From the NCBI GenBank assembly GCA_949126835.1, contig OX421492.1:39390886-39454885 (forward strand): 64,000 nt of DNA. The letters run 5' to 3'. Source of the DNA: Anisus vortex (Eukaryota > Mollusca > Gastropoda > Planorbidae). Made by a program: the position numbers and the translations under genes. This document shows, piece after piece, positions 34,432-49,400 of this stretch (position 1 is the first letter of the stretch; every line of letters begins with the position of its first letter). The notes below the pieces were generated by a model. It was not told the origin of the DNA, searched no databases, and saw only the letters and a list, made by a program, of their open reading frames with translations.

Positions 34432-37400
34432 CTGAAAAAATTTAGATAAAATGATTAACATTTAATTTTCAAAATTAATTTTTAGTTTATAAATATCATT
34501 AAACTATTATACTATGACTAAGATAGTTTCTACTACTAAAGAGGTTGTTGTACTTAAATACTTTTGAACCTACGTGAATGGATATATCATGGCAACAACA
34601 GATGGTTTGGTACGTGAACACACATAGTCAAAATCTAGCATGCCCTGCACTGCCCGTTGCTGCATGCCCCAGACAATACATTCAGTATCTTTGTTGAAAA
34701 GATTGTAATCTGTACAATCAGCACCACCATTTTGTTGAGTCAAACCTGTCTTAACTGTACTTTTGCAGGTAGAAGATTTTTCTTGTGAACCACGTCTGCT
34801 AGTGGCAGGAGATTGCTAAAAGTAGATGGGTAGAAATATTTTTGTTATGCATCATGATGCAATGTCAATATTACAACAAAATTTGTTTTTCCTTGACAAT
34901 TTGCATTTCAAGAATCATTCATATACATTTCATTTTTGTACAAGTATAAATAGATTCTAGTGCTTAAATGTTCATTATTACACTTAAAGATGTGTTCAAA
35001 ATAAAATAAAGTTTATGTCTTCTCATTCTTATGCACTTAAAATGCAGCTTTTGTTAAATAACAATGGTGCAAACAGCCAACAGCACTCAGTGAAAAACTA
35101 ATCTAGGAACATAACATGTTTAAAAAACACATATACAAAGATTACATATATGTTTAATGTTTATTTTCTACATTGATCATTTTAATTTTTTAAAGTCTAA
35201 TGAATCATATTAAAACAAAAGCTTTGTTTTATATATTGGCTTTTTTTTATTTATTTTAAAAAAAAGAACACTATGAAATTTTAAAAGACTATCTTGTTAG
35301 ATTTGTACTGTAAAATGAAAAACCTTTTTTTAATGAAACAAAAGTTTCTACATAGTAAAGAACTATATTTAAATTTTAAAAAGCAAGTAAAAGCATTCGT
35401 AATTTTTTTTCTTCAAGAAAAGCTGAGAATTAACATTTTACACTAAAATATTTTTCAAGCGACTTCAGAGACACAAATAAAATTCTAGAAAAGAACTGAA
35501 ATACATGTTTAGATGTATTTACCAAATAATTGTGACGCTGTGGAACAATTAAAGTTTTAAAGCAAGCGTTAATGTTAAATAAAATTATACAACAAATGTT
35601 AACATAAAAATGTGTACGCTTATCCATTTTTGTTTTTATTTTTACTTTTTTTGTCAAAAATGTTACACCAGTTAGACTAAACACAATTTTTAGTGATAAC
35701 AATATGAAAAAAAAAAATTAGCATGCATTCAATTACTGCCATTCCTATAAATTTATATCACACAACAACATATTAGCAGGGTTTTCTAGATAGCAGCTTA
35801 GTCTATACATAGCATCTACACATTTAATTCAAGTAGACAGAAATTACATTTAACATCCAGCTCAAGTGATTCATTACTAAGGTATAAGTTAATATTAAAG
35901 TAGTAATTCTAAGAGCAAGTTTTTTAAAGAAAACTACCCAAGGAAATTTGAGAAATGTGCTGCCTATTACTATGCAGTTACATTATCAGTCTTTTTTTCT
36001 GTAAAGTGTGAAAGGTACAAGTAAATCACAATAATAACAGTAAATCTATTACTGGGTACTTTAATTTCTGTTCTTTCTAAATGCATTTTATTTAGTTAAA
36101 CTTGATTTACTGCTCAAGTTAACAAATCTGGGCTGCTTTATAAAATGTTTGAATAGTCTATACTATTAGAAGCAGTAATAAGATTTGAATTCAAAAACTA
36201 GTATTACTTTTTACCCTGGCTATATTTGATCTTCTAGTTCTAAGAAACTGTATCTCCATCCTTACCCTACTCTATTAGTTAAATTAGATTTGTCCTAGTA
36301 AAAGAAGTAATACAATCAGTCAAGCTGAAAAAATTTCTTAAATTATGCTTTATTTTATATTTTTTATAGTTTTAAATGTTTATATTAGATGCCACATCTC
36401 TTCTTACTGATGGGTTTCATATATTTTCTAAAAATAAATCTGTTTTTTTTATCCATTATAAGAACATTTTAAGTATTTAGAACTAAAGATGACTACTGAA
36501 GAAAATAGAAAACAAATATTATGAAACAAATACACAATACTGCTTTTAATATTATTTACCTGGGATCCCTGATGTCAACATAATTTGGAAATATAAAATT
36601 AAGTGAATAAAATTATGGAAATCTGGTATTTTTTGGCTTTTGTAAACAAAATTCACTTTCACATGCTAATGGTTTTTTTTTTTAAATCTTATGTTCTATA
36701 GCCTGAAACATGCTTGAAACTAATACCTGTATGGATACTATTTTTAATGCCTAGAAAAGGATGTAAACATTTGTTATTTATGTTTTTTTTTTACCTGATT
36801 AGCAGAAGCTGGAAGTAGAAAATTAGCTGTTGTTGGCAATGCTTTAGGTGTAGTTGGAATGTCTCTTTTTCCAAGCGCCATGCTGACAATGGCAGTCATG
36901 TGTGTCTCAGGACCAAAAACATGAATAGGAAGACCAAGCCTATTGCCTACAGACAAAAGAGAACACATTAAAAATATATCAACACATTAAACAAGATTTA
37001 ATGAAGTCACATGCGTTTTAGTGGTTATATTTTGCATCCTAGGACACAAGCTTAACAATCCAATTATATTAACTGTACCAAAATAAAGTGTAACTTATCA
37101 AATACATTCTTAAACACAAAATAATGAAAAATATTTCTACCCAATTCTCTCATAATTCTAAGTCCTTCTTGATAGTTAGGTCCAGCTCGTCTAACATATA
37201 TGGAAATATTGCCTTCAGCAAGTTTTTGTTGAAATTCTTCTAGGGCTCTTACTATTCCCTGAGAAAAAAATAAGTGTGTTTGTGTAGGTAAGTGTGTTTA
37301 TGTAAGTAAGTGTGTTTATGTAGTGAGTTTGAGTAGGTGTGTTGTATAAGTAAAAATATGTTCAGGTAAGTGTGTGCATGTAAATGTGTAAGAAATATGT

Positions 37401-40400
37401 ATGTGTAGAAAAAAAAACGCTTGAGTAGGTATGTGCAATAAATATATATAAAAAGATTGTGTTTGTGTCCCCACGGATCCCCATTGGTCAATTTAAAACC
37501 CTCGAGTTTTTGTCACTGACCTATTTAGGCCTAGGCCTATATAATGTCTAATAATTTTTCACATCCGACATGTGTCTTCGCTAGCTCAGTGGTTAATGTA
37601 GCAGACTGTTATGCTGGAGACCCGGGTTCGATTCTCCAGTTAGACTATAGCTTTTTTTTCCTACAATTTTTTTTCTAACTTTTAAAAACAAAAGACATTG
37701 TAAATCTACGGGCAATTTAGATTTTTGTTAAATAAAAATACTTGCCTATTTTTTTTACCCGATTACAATATTTATTTTAAAAGTCCTAAAAGTCTTCAGT
37801 AAAAAAAAATAATTTAAATTTTAGATTTATAGCTTTCTTTTAATTGCAGTTTATAAAATGTGTATCTGCACCTTAGGCCGATACAGTCCTGTTTTTTTTT
37901 TCATCTGACAAAGCCGGGTATGTAGCTTGTTTGTAATAAATATGCACGTGGTAAACCTGTATATTAAATGTATATGTAGTAAATATGTTTAGTAAGGTAA
38001 GTATGTATGTGTAGCTAAGTATGTGTAATATTCTCCATTATGAAAGTTCCATAATACTTTCCATGTATTATTAGTTGAAATGTAAAAAAAAAAGTGACAG
38101 AAAAATTGTTGTATTGTTTATACGGCATCAGTTTTAAAATGCATTTTTATAATTCTACAAGAGTATGACAATAAAAATACTTTTTTCTTTTACCTTAAAT
38201 GTTGCTGCAACATTGGTAAAGTTGGCAATGCCACCTCCAATAAGAAGTATTTTACCTGTAACAATTTTTGGGGAAATCAGAAAATGCATCATTAATAGTA
38301 TTAATACATTTAAAACAGGAAAAGAAGTGCATATAGAAATCTATCAAGTAAAGTTTTATGATAGTAAGCCTACCCTCTGGATGGCGCTCTTCAACCATAA
38401 GGGACAGCAGTGTCTTGGCATACTCATAGGTTTGCTGTTCACTTGGTGCACCAGAGTACTCTCCGTAGTTGGCCAATTCAGAAGTTCCACCCAAGTCACA
38501 GATAGTGTCCCTGAATATAGAAAAAAAAAGCATTATACAATCATACCACACAGACTTATAATCTACCCGGACTTAAACAGACTTTGCGTTACACAGTTCT
38601 TGGGGTTTGGCAGCACAGCTGACCGTTATTACAGTAGATATAAAACCAGTACTATAAAAATAATTAAAAGACTCGTCTCATAAAAATAAAATAATATGAA
38701 ATCCATTTAGCTTGATTCAAACAATTGTTTAAGAGAATGCATTTTACATTGCAAAATTAATTTAAAATGCATGAACATTTTATTTCTAAAAAGATTTTGT
38801 TTCTTAGTTGATTTAAATTGTTCATATGCCACATAAACTTGAAAACTCATGTGTTGTTAAAACTATGTAATGTAATTTTAACAAAGTAAATCTGATAAGC
38901 CTGCACCTGGTAACAAAAAGGAAAACTATTTTTTTGGTATGTAAACTTAACACTATCAAAGATTTTTTTAAATATAATGCAGCAATTCTATTCACGCAAA
39001 AAAAGGGAAAAAACAAGCACTGTGTCAACATGTTACATGGACATCAAAATAATTTTTTTAAATACATTTTATTAGTGTGTAATTTTACATTTTTGTTCTA
39101 CTATAGTGGTTTGGTTAGTGCTTGGTCCCATTCAACACAATTTATAAGTATTCATCTAAAAAGTTGTACATGATGCACAAAATTGACTTACAGTATCACG
39201 GCATATTGATTAAGATAAACAAAAATTTAAATTAAGAAAGTTGAACCCTTATAGTTCGAAGACTATGCAACAAAGTATTTTAACTCACGCATAAATAACA
39301 GAGGCTCCACCCCCAGCAACCATGGTCCAAATACGTCCTTTTCTGTTAAGAATTGTTAGCTTGAGGCTAGCTCCACTTTTAGCATCAAGCTCTGCTATGT
39401 ATGCTTCCTAAAAATTTCCAGGTGAAGATTAAAATTCAGAAACATTACAAGATTATACTGGCAAAATTAATTAACTCATGAAAACGTTATTACTGTTAAG
39501 GTCTGAAAAAAAATATTGATGCTAAACAGAAATCAGTTTCGTTGCATGTATTAGGGAAAGGTTGGTTTGTTCCAAACATTTCTGGATCAAATCATGATAA
39601 TTTTATCATGGGGCCAAACAATACCTATTCCTGAATCTACCTAACTCTGATAAATACAGGACTATCCGTTAGGGAAAGTAATGAAGGCTAATCTAGTCCC
39701 TTTTATATCATTATCATGGACAAAGAAAGTTATAGGGTTTGGTACTTAAAAGTGCTTTATTTACTAATAGCTTGAATAATTTTTTTTCAATTGAGATTGC
39801 ATTTTATCAATTATCAATTTATGGTATTTATAGTCTTAAATAAGTAAAGTAAATATTTCTTAGATATTATCAAAGGCTTTTATTGAAACTAACCTCAGGC
39901 AATGCATCCCTACCAAAAGGTGGAGGAAATTCAACATTTCCCCATTTAGATTTACAGAGAAACTCTGCACATTGGTCTATTTTAGCAGCAAGATCAAGGA
40001 TGAAAATCTGAGTACCTTTAACCACTGTTAAAAAAAAAAATTAACAACAAGAATTTTAGAATTGCTTTCAAACAAAATATCTATTTTTTCTCATGAATGC
40101 TAACTGGAGAATATAAGCTGGTGATAAATTATTTTGAATTCTTAACCTCATACTCAAAGCCTTTACATTTTTTGTTTAGTTCATTCAATTTAAAAGTCTG
40201 AATGAAACTTACATTTTTTATTTTATTTACTTATCCAAATTGTTAGTTATTTAGCTCCAACAAAAAAAAATTGAACATATTACTGCACGAGTTCTTTTTT
40301 CTTCAACACAACAACATATTGAGTAACTATATGAGTCTTTTTAAAGCTATTCATATTCTAGGCTGTAGAACACATATTTTCCTCGGATGATTTATATATA

Positions 40401-43400
40401 GCGTCACTGACAATTAACTGTACATTTTGCTAAAGTACTAAGTAGTTGTTTTTTTTCAAAAGTCAATAATCCAAAAATATCATTTATGCATGAACACCAA
40501 GGTATGATTTCAGTCCTTATCTTAAGCATTATTTAAAAAGTTGATGCACAAAGAGTCATGCATGGTGCACGCCAACATTATAAGCTTGATGCATCCAAAA
40601 ATATTTCTATTACAGTGTTTATCAATTTCCTTTAATGGATTATTTGACCTGCGGGTTATTACTATACAATTTATTTGGTTCTTTGTTCAGAATTGAACAA
40701 TATTTTAGTTGCTATTTTTTTTATTATTGTTAATGGAAAATATTTTTTTAAACTATGTAATTTTGGAGGTAAAAAAAATATTTACATAATGGTTTTAATT
40801 AATGTATCGTAAAGGCTTTAAAAGCAATAATGAATAAGAATACAAAAAAGTTTATAATGACTATAATGTGCTTACCCAGGGGATTGATTTCCAGGTATGT
40901 AAAATGTAGTTCTTGATATACTTTATACAATGTAACAATAAAATCTGTTAATGGCCTGCAAAATTTTAACTGATTTTAACCCACATCAATGCAAATGTTT
41001 TCAAAATGTCAAATTTAAAATGATCTCTGCTTAACTAATTAAAAACTTTACAGACATACAAGGACGTAATGAGTGTAAGTATTTGTACATTTTAAGGTAA
41101 ATAAAACTTCTCAGTGCATGTCACTATAAAGATCTAATGTATTACAATCAAACAGACAAAAATTTCTTACTGTTTAGCTTGCTCTGGTACATGAGTCAAT
41201 AGTTTGTTCTTCACTTCAACTGGTGATAGCACTGAATCTACAGGTACATCAAGAGCCACAGCCTAAAAAGTCAAGACATTTTTTACAATCTTTTCATACA
41301 CTCAAAAAATATTTTTTTAAAGACTCTTATAAGGAAAGGAAAATTAATCAGACTTTTAAAGATTAATACTTTTGATATAATGAATTTTAAAAATACCTTA
41401 GACTCAACATCTCCAATGTCAATGCCACCTTCATGAAAAAACAGAATGGTATCTGCATATCGATGAGAATGAATACATACATAATGTTCTTCTTTCTGAA
41501 AAAATTTGTCAAGAAATATTTATGTAATAACAATAAATCATAACCTTCTTATTTCTTCTTTTTGGTCAATCCTCATAAGTTGAATTAATTTTTTTTTAAA
41601 TAACTTGGTATTCGCAAATAAATAAAAAACAGAACCTCCAGCTATGTTCAATGACTATAACAAGATAAATGTTACTAGACAAGTTACATTTTCTGTAAAT
41701 GTGTACAAGGAGAATTATGCCAGGACAGGAAACTGCAAGAAGGTCTATGTTTTATTGTAATAGACCATTCAATCTTCCATGAGGCATAGACAAAAGAATG
41801 CTACAAATTAAATTAAATACACCATAATTCTATTATCCCATTAAGGATATTACTGTACGGTATTTACTCAAAATTTTGATGGAAAGTAGGGGTGTGACCT
41901 ATACACTGGATATAGTTTTGAAAAAGTTTTGAAAAAGTTAAAAAAAGAACATCATTATTCTGTCATTAACCCCTAAAGCGTTAACAATACTTTAAGTGCA
42001 TGTAGCCACGATCGTGGCTTCGCTTTGTTTCGGCTACATTGTGTTGTTTTCATTCTTCCGTAAAAAAGTACACATTTAAAAAGTTTATCAACTTCTGTCT
42101 CTTCTGGTAGTGAAAAGTAGCAATTTTTTTTCATCATATGTTCTTCGATTTGCAAAACAAACGAAGATGTCAGTGACTACTCCAAAAGCTACGATGGAAT
42201 TGATACATAATTTGAATTATATTTTATTGATTTTGATGAAATTCTACAAAGTAAGAAGTGTATTGAATTCATATTTGTTTTATATTAATAATTTAGTTTT
42301 CAAAATACTAAAATAGGTCAAATAGTCAATGAAATGATTCAATAAATTAACTTAGCCTTTGTTGTTAGCAAGATCATCATTTTTGAAAGATGGACGTGGC
42401 TAATTATCGTCTTTATTTTAGTTATTATTTAAATAAATTTTTATTTAAATGTGTTTATTTTGCAGGCCTAGGTTAAAACTAGTATATTTTCATCATAATT
42501 TAATAAAAATGTGATAGTTAAACAACATTTAATATTTATTTTCATTTTTTTTTTCAAACTCGGTGGGTGCGCACTAGATTCACTGAGTGCAATATCGGAC
42601 TGTACCCCGACTATTTTCTAAATATCAAAGGAGACTGTAATACTTACTGATATACTTTTTTTTATACATTTCTTTAATTTAATACATATATGTCTAAAAT
42701 ATAAGTGTTTTTTTATTATTTTTATTAGATGTTTACTACATAGTTGTGATTTAAATTAATGAAAATATTTTTTCAAAGTTTTTGCGAAAAAAATTGCCCT
42801 GTATTTATTTAATTTTTACATTTTATATTCTAGATATTAAACAATTAATATGTTTTTCCAGTTCCCCAAACTATTAGCTTTAATAAAATATGTCGATTTA
42901 TATATCTAGACTAATGTAAAAATATCATAAAAGAAAAAAAAAGAAAAACAGGTTTTGAATGTTTAATGCACGTCAGTTTTAGCTACACTTTTTAATGCAT
43001 TTTTTTTTAAATAGGTCAGCGCTTTAGGGGTTAAGTTGCAAATATCACCAGTATCAGTGTTTGTTATGATGTAGAATTACTAGGTTATTGTTTAGGCCTA
43101 CATTTTACATTCAGAAAACATTTGTTCGTGTAAATATAATATCTTCATATAACTGAAATTGAAATAGACAAATATTATAGTTTTTTTCAAACCCCCCACA
43201 CCCTTTTCTTATAAACTTTTAAACTGATTTTGTATTGCCAATATGCAAAAGTTTAGGCAGCATTTTTTTTAGGCCTGTTGAATGCAAATTACAATATGGG
43301 AAGAATCATAATGGGTAAACTAATATTATAGGTATAAGCGTGTAGACTAGTAGCTTCAGATGTGTTTTATTTAGGACCTATGATTTAGGCCTTTAGGCTT

Positions 43401-46400
43401 TAGCCTACTAAGGTAGTGTTAAGCATTCTGAGAAAACTGCACCATGTCTAAGCAATGTTTCCAAAACTATGATCAACACATTTCAGGACATTCAGTCACT
43501 TTTTTTTTTCTCATATCGATATAGAAATATTGCATGAAATGTCAATAGTGTGTTTCATTTTTCCTAAGCTGCTTTGTAAGAGTTAAAATAAAATACAGCT
43601 TATTGTTGGTCGCGAACATAAAAAGCCAGCACTCACCACCTTTTTTTTCTCGCAGTTGTGTTTGGAATCATTACAAACAATGTTAATGGTAATTAGGGCA
43701 CTTGTATATTGCGTCTATTCAAGACTGTTTTCATGTCGACCCCACTATAGTGTGACTATAGGGATAGGAACTAAAGTATGGACAGGGACTTAGATGAAGA
43801 AACAGATGCCTTACAAAAACTTTCCCATATGAAGAATGGCTTTATTGATTGGTTGTTAAAAATAAATGCAATGCTGCCTTTATTTGATTATGTTAAAGGA
43901 AAGTTTCCAAATTAGGGTGAATATTCAGTAACTTTTATGTTTAAAAGGTATTAATTTTTTAGAAGTTTAAAGGCAGTATAAACCCTAAAAGTCAGGATGT
44001 GAATTATACGAATGACAACATATACGAAAAATAATCTTACTTAACTATGGGTGCAACTTATCCATCAGTGTAACTTATACGTGAGTATGTAATGTAATTT
44101 TTTTCAAAAACCAATAGTCAGTTGTAGAAATTCTCCCTCTCCCTTCATCACTTTCAAAACTAATTATAGCTTTTAAAAGCAATAATCAATTTTTTTTCTT
44201 CTTATTTTTCAACCTCCCTGATTATATTCTTCTTGCAAGTATAAAATTATTATTTCATTTCTTTACCTGTGTATGTTCCACAAATGGTTCAATGATAAAA
44301 GTTTTGAGTTTTCCTTTTGCTGCACCAATCTGTACAAAAAACAAAATGTACAAGTTTTTCAGTGGGAAAAAAAAAAAGAAAACTATTCCAAAGGTTAAAA
44401 ATATTAATTTGTATAATTATTAAAAAAATTGTATCTAAGACTAAATTTTTAGGGATTAAGTAAGTATGCATGTGTACTAAGCACAAAAAACAACAACAAC
44501 ACAACAGAAATAAAAAGTAATGAAAGCCTACAAGTCTCTAGAAGGAGAAATCAATACTGTAGAGATTAAAGCCTATATTTATGGCTGAACATGTAATGAT
44601 GAGGTAAAAAAAAAAGAGGATAAACTTTTTTTTTTAAAGAACAAAACAATGTTAATTCACAAGTAAACAAAAATGTAAAATACAAATACAATTAAATACT
44701 TTTTTGGAATCAGCTCTTTTAAGAGATAGTTGTTTTTTTCAATGTATGATCTACAATATGTAATTATTTATTTAGCAAACTACATTTGTTTAACTCCAAA
44801 AATAAATAAAACTAATTTAAGATTTATATGAAAACTCAAATAATTATATGCATTAAATACCTCAAATGACTTTCCAAGCTTGCCCTCAAGCCATTCTTTT
44901 ACACCATGTAGATTAACTCCAGCCTTGATGAGACCAAGTTTACCTCTACGTTTAATCAACTGATCAGGTTTGACAACTAATTTCTGAAAGTTATGAATTA
45001 TATATATTTTACAGACATAAACCACTTACAGATCATGTAGACATGTATATTACTTAGTACACAACTGAGATAAGAATGGTGTAGTTTTGTGTAGAAGCTA
45101 CAACTAATTATCTTTTGTTTCTTTATGACTTTCTACTGAAAATTCACAATGACAAATATAATGACAATACAATAATATCAATTATTTATTTATTAGTTAT
45201 CTTTATTCTTTATATAAATAGTGCACCCCACTAACTCAGCTAAAGCAGTACTCCTACAATACAAATATACACCACCCTGCAAACACACACTGACTATCTG
45301 TGCTTCCATCGCTTAGGTGTATTGTAATATAGAAGTGACAAGTGAACTGAGACCAGGCAATCATGGCAATGTGGTCTATCAATGTATACAATTGCTGCAG
45401 TCTTGATACATTTGCACTGTTAAAATACCCATGTGTGACAAAAAATATTCACTATCACATTTTAAAACAATATTTGGTCCCAAAATTGTATAATTCATGG
45501 ACAATAACTATTAGCTGAAAATTATACTAAATGTATTGTTACGAAACGTAAATTCCCTACATTGTAATGTTAATAAACCAACTGAATCATTTAAGCGAAT
45601 TGCGTTTAAACGATATAAATATTTCTCAGCTCAAAGTTTCCCCCGGGTTTTTCCTAACCTAATTTGAGCATTATTGTTTTTTATTAACCTCGATAAAAAC
45701 ATGAACTGTGCACGTACCTACAGCGTGTCAAGGCCGTCCGGTCTCTCCTTATTTTGTTAGAGCATTATTGCTTGTTCTTAATAAAAAAACATTCTGATCA
45801 CGCAGTCAACATGCAGGCTTGATTAAAATATTCGTGTCACTAGGCTGTCTGGTTTTTCCAACGATTGACCCGTAATATATTTCTACGCGATTCGACACTT
45901 TTAGTCAGTTCTTGGCGTACATTCGATCAGATAACATCTAAGATTCTGAGTCTCTGAGTATCGTTTCTATTTGAGTTGTATTATGGAAAATTTATTATTC
46001 TACTATTAACTACAATGCTATATGTTCATTGAGGATATTCATTACTAATTGGAATATGTGTATTTCTTGATTGTGTATATAATATTATTTGGATTTTTAC
46101 TGGATTGATGTTGTAAATTAAACCAAATTTATCGTTGCTTTCTACACAACTTGGTTAGCGTCAATATTTCAAAGTTATATACATGTGTGTATGTGTAATA
46201 TTTATTCAACTATATTAATAATCTACACTACCACTCGACATCGAGGTTCTTGCTGTATAATATGAGCCACATAAATAATTATACATGAAGTAAATCAACT
46301 GAAAACTCTAAAACTACGCTATGTGAATTGCCAGGGGATTATAAGAACCAGGAATACTCTAGACAACTACAAATAAACTTCAGAATAATATAATAAGATC

Positions 46401-49400
46401 TTCACTAATACAAGGATACTCACACTAATAATAACAATACTATAACTATTATTTTCATAAATTGAATGGGGGCTCTAGCCGTAATAACATTATAAATCAT
46501 AATTATACTTGTGTGATCTAAATAGAAGGTCTCGTCCATAATTTATTATGGTGAATAAATTGCCTTGTAATAAAATGGGTTTTGCTCGTCAGTGATTTAC
46601 TAACAAACGTTTAGAGGATTTACTTCAATTTCAAGAATCGTTATACTATTTACACAAACTATTTACAACTGCCGTAATACATACTCGTAACTTGGATGGA
46701 TTGTGTTGGAAAATATGAACAATATACAATATACTAAAGATTGTGATTGAATTGAACATTACTATTGAGAATCGGAAAACTTAACTATTCAGCCTGGAAA
46801 ATTATCTGGTGTATTACCTTATCGAACAAAGTAACTCTAAGAAAGTATTATTTTTATGACCTTGTTGTGAAAAATCTGAACTGTGTGGTGTAGTGAATTA
46901 TTCAAAGGACAGAAAGTAAGTTGGACACTTTTATTGTATTATTAACAAGATTTACAGTAACTTTTAATAATATAAAATGGAAGCCACAAATAATCTTACA
47001 TTGGATCCAGAGATATTTGATCTAACCTCAGAACAGCTTAATAAAATGTCAATGATACAATTAAAAGAATTGGCTAAATCATTGGGCATTTCTATCACAG
47101 AAACTAGGCCATCAAAAACTAAATTACTTCAAGAGGTAACTGAGTGTTTAAGAAAACAAGGTACACTAATTATTGAAGAAACTACTGCTAATGATAACAT
47201 TAATGATGAATCAGATGATGAATTACTTTTTCCTATAACACAAAGAGTAAAGCATACAACTGGTGACTTAAGTGAAGAATTGAAATTTAAACTTGAGTTA
47301 AGAAAGATGGAATTAGAGATGGAAAGAGAAAACAAGAGAATTGAGATGGAAAGAGAAATAGCAAGAGAGAAAATAGCAAGCCAAGAAAGAATTGAGATAG
47401 CAAGGTCTCGTACGTCAAATCATTCGAATGCAAGCTCTGAAGCAGATGCAGAACTGTATAAGTTTAAGAAACATATTCCAGTTTTTGAAGATAATTCGGT
47501 GGAAGAGTTCTTCATGATTTTCGAGAGAAACGCTAGAGACTATCAATTTCCCGAGGGCAAGAAAGCTATACTTCTACGCTCAGCTCTGAACAAAGGAAAG
47601 GCACTTGATGTTGTATTAAGTCTTACTGAAGAGGAATTGTATGATTATGAACTGATCAAGAATAGAGTACTGCTAAGTTATGCATTAACACCTGAAAAAT
47701 ATAGAAAAGTGTTTCGTGAGTCTAAGAAAGAACAGGAACAATCCCATGTTGATTTTCTAAGACAGAAAAAGAAATATTTTGAAAGATGGATTCGATCCAA
47801 AGGTGTAAACAAAGACTTTGATAAATTAGCTAATCTTATGCTAATGGAAGACTTTAACAATAACATCAGAGGTGATGTAAGAATACATTTAGCAGACAAA
47901 GGTGTAGAACAAGTAGAAACAGCAGCAGTGATGGCAGACGAATATGTTATTATCCATTCCAGCAATAAATTTACAACAGTTGATAAATCTAAATTCCAGA
48001 ATCGAGATATGAAGGTAGAAAAGAAAACCATGAATCCAAATGAATCCTATCAATCAAAGAGACATCAGCAGAGCAATGAAGGTCCAACAAATTCCAAGCC
48101 AACCTGTAGCCATTGTAAACGAATTGGACATACTAAGGAAAAGTGCTGGATATTGAATGGGAACCCGAATAAAAAGAATGTTGTCTTATCGTATGTAGCA
48201 ATGCCAAAACAAAGAACTCATGAAAATGTAAAGAAGGATATTAGAACTCAAACAGAGATACCTAGTGCTAATGCAGATAACCTGACAAAACACACGTATC
48301 TTGGAAACTTGAAACCAGAAATAGTTCCTGAAATAGAGACAATGGTTTTCAATAATTCTAATTCTAATCTGAGCTCCAAGGAGTCTATATCAGATAGAAC
48401 CACCATGAGTACTAAACATACCTCTTACAAAAATAACTTGGATACAGATCTCATCGATACTGAGATACCAAGCAATTGTTTACCATTCATTGAAGAAGGT
48501 ACCGTGTCATCCATAATAAATGGTGTCACTAGTGAAAAGAACATCAGAATACTCCGTGATACAGGGGCTGAGGTTTCCCTACTTTTAGAGAATACTGTTC
48601 CTACGTCACAATCGACATATACAGGACAGGATCTCACTATTCAAGGTATATCAAGGAAAAATGTACAAGTTCCTTTGCATCAAATACAGCTGAAGAGTGC
48701 GTACTTCACTGGAAATGTAGTTGTGGGTGTATACAAATCACTTCTGTTTAAAGGTGTTTCTTTAATACTGGGAAATGATATTGCTGGAGATGTGGTGCAT
48801 TCCATATCCAAGAAAAAACAATACCTCAATAAAAGTGAGAGCTTTATCAAACCTATATGCATCGTCACGAGAGGTATGGCCCAACAACAAAAGTCTGTCG
48901 AAACCATGTCAAAGTCAAAAATAGAACCAGAAATTGACCTACAGGCAACTTTCCTGGCTGACATCTTGAGTGGTCCCTCAGTCAAGACTACTGAAAGTAA
49001 TTTGTCACCTCGACAATTACTCCTATTAGAACAGAATAGAGATTCAGGAATTAAACACCTGAAGAAAAAGGTGATAACTGAACAGGAGGCAGAAATGAAC
49101 GGAAATGGATTTTTTCTGAAGGAGGGAATATTAATGCAAAAATGGAGAGATGTGAAATGTGATAATGACAATTGCAGAGAAGGAAGTCAGATTGTGGTAC
49201 CAGCCATATATCGTAATGACATCTTACACATGGCTCATGACACGCCATATGCTGGTCATCTAGGAGTGAACAAGACTTACCGTCGAATTCTTCCGTACTT
49301 CTATTGGCCTGGACTACATCGTGACGTCACAAAATACTGCAAGTCATGCAATACATGCCAGATAGTTGGTAAACCTAACCAGACTATACCGGTAGCACCT

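Noticed and set aside
37252..37491. Minus-strand frame rich in H-T-Y-L-H-K repeats
   Set aside because: Translation of the TG-rich simple-sequence tract, not a gene.
37573..37648. Functional tRNA-Asn gene
   Set aside because: Boxes and an Asn-like loop are there, but the anticodon and T stems do not pair, so it was called a tRNA-derived repeat.
38165..38683. Plus-strand 172-codon open frame
   Set aside because: It overlaps ACLY exons 9 and 10 in antisense and the intron between them; the minus-strand translation is the conserved protein.
42110..42316. Open frames in the piggyBac-like element as transposase
   Set aside because: Short, AT-driven and without the catalytic aspartate context of piggyBac transposases; the element is non-autonomous.
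46573..46600. Primer-binding site right after the 5' LTR
   Set aside because: TGGGTTTTGC is offset from the LTR end and does not look like a tRNA 3' end complement that I can name.
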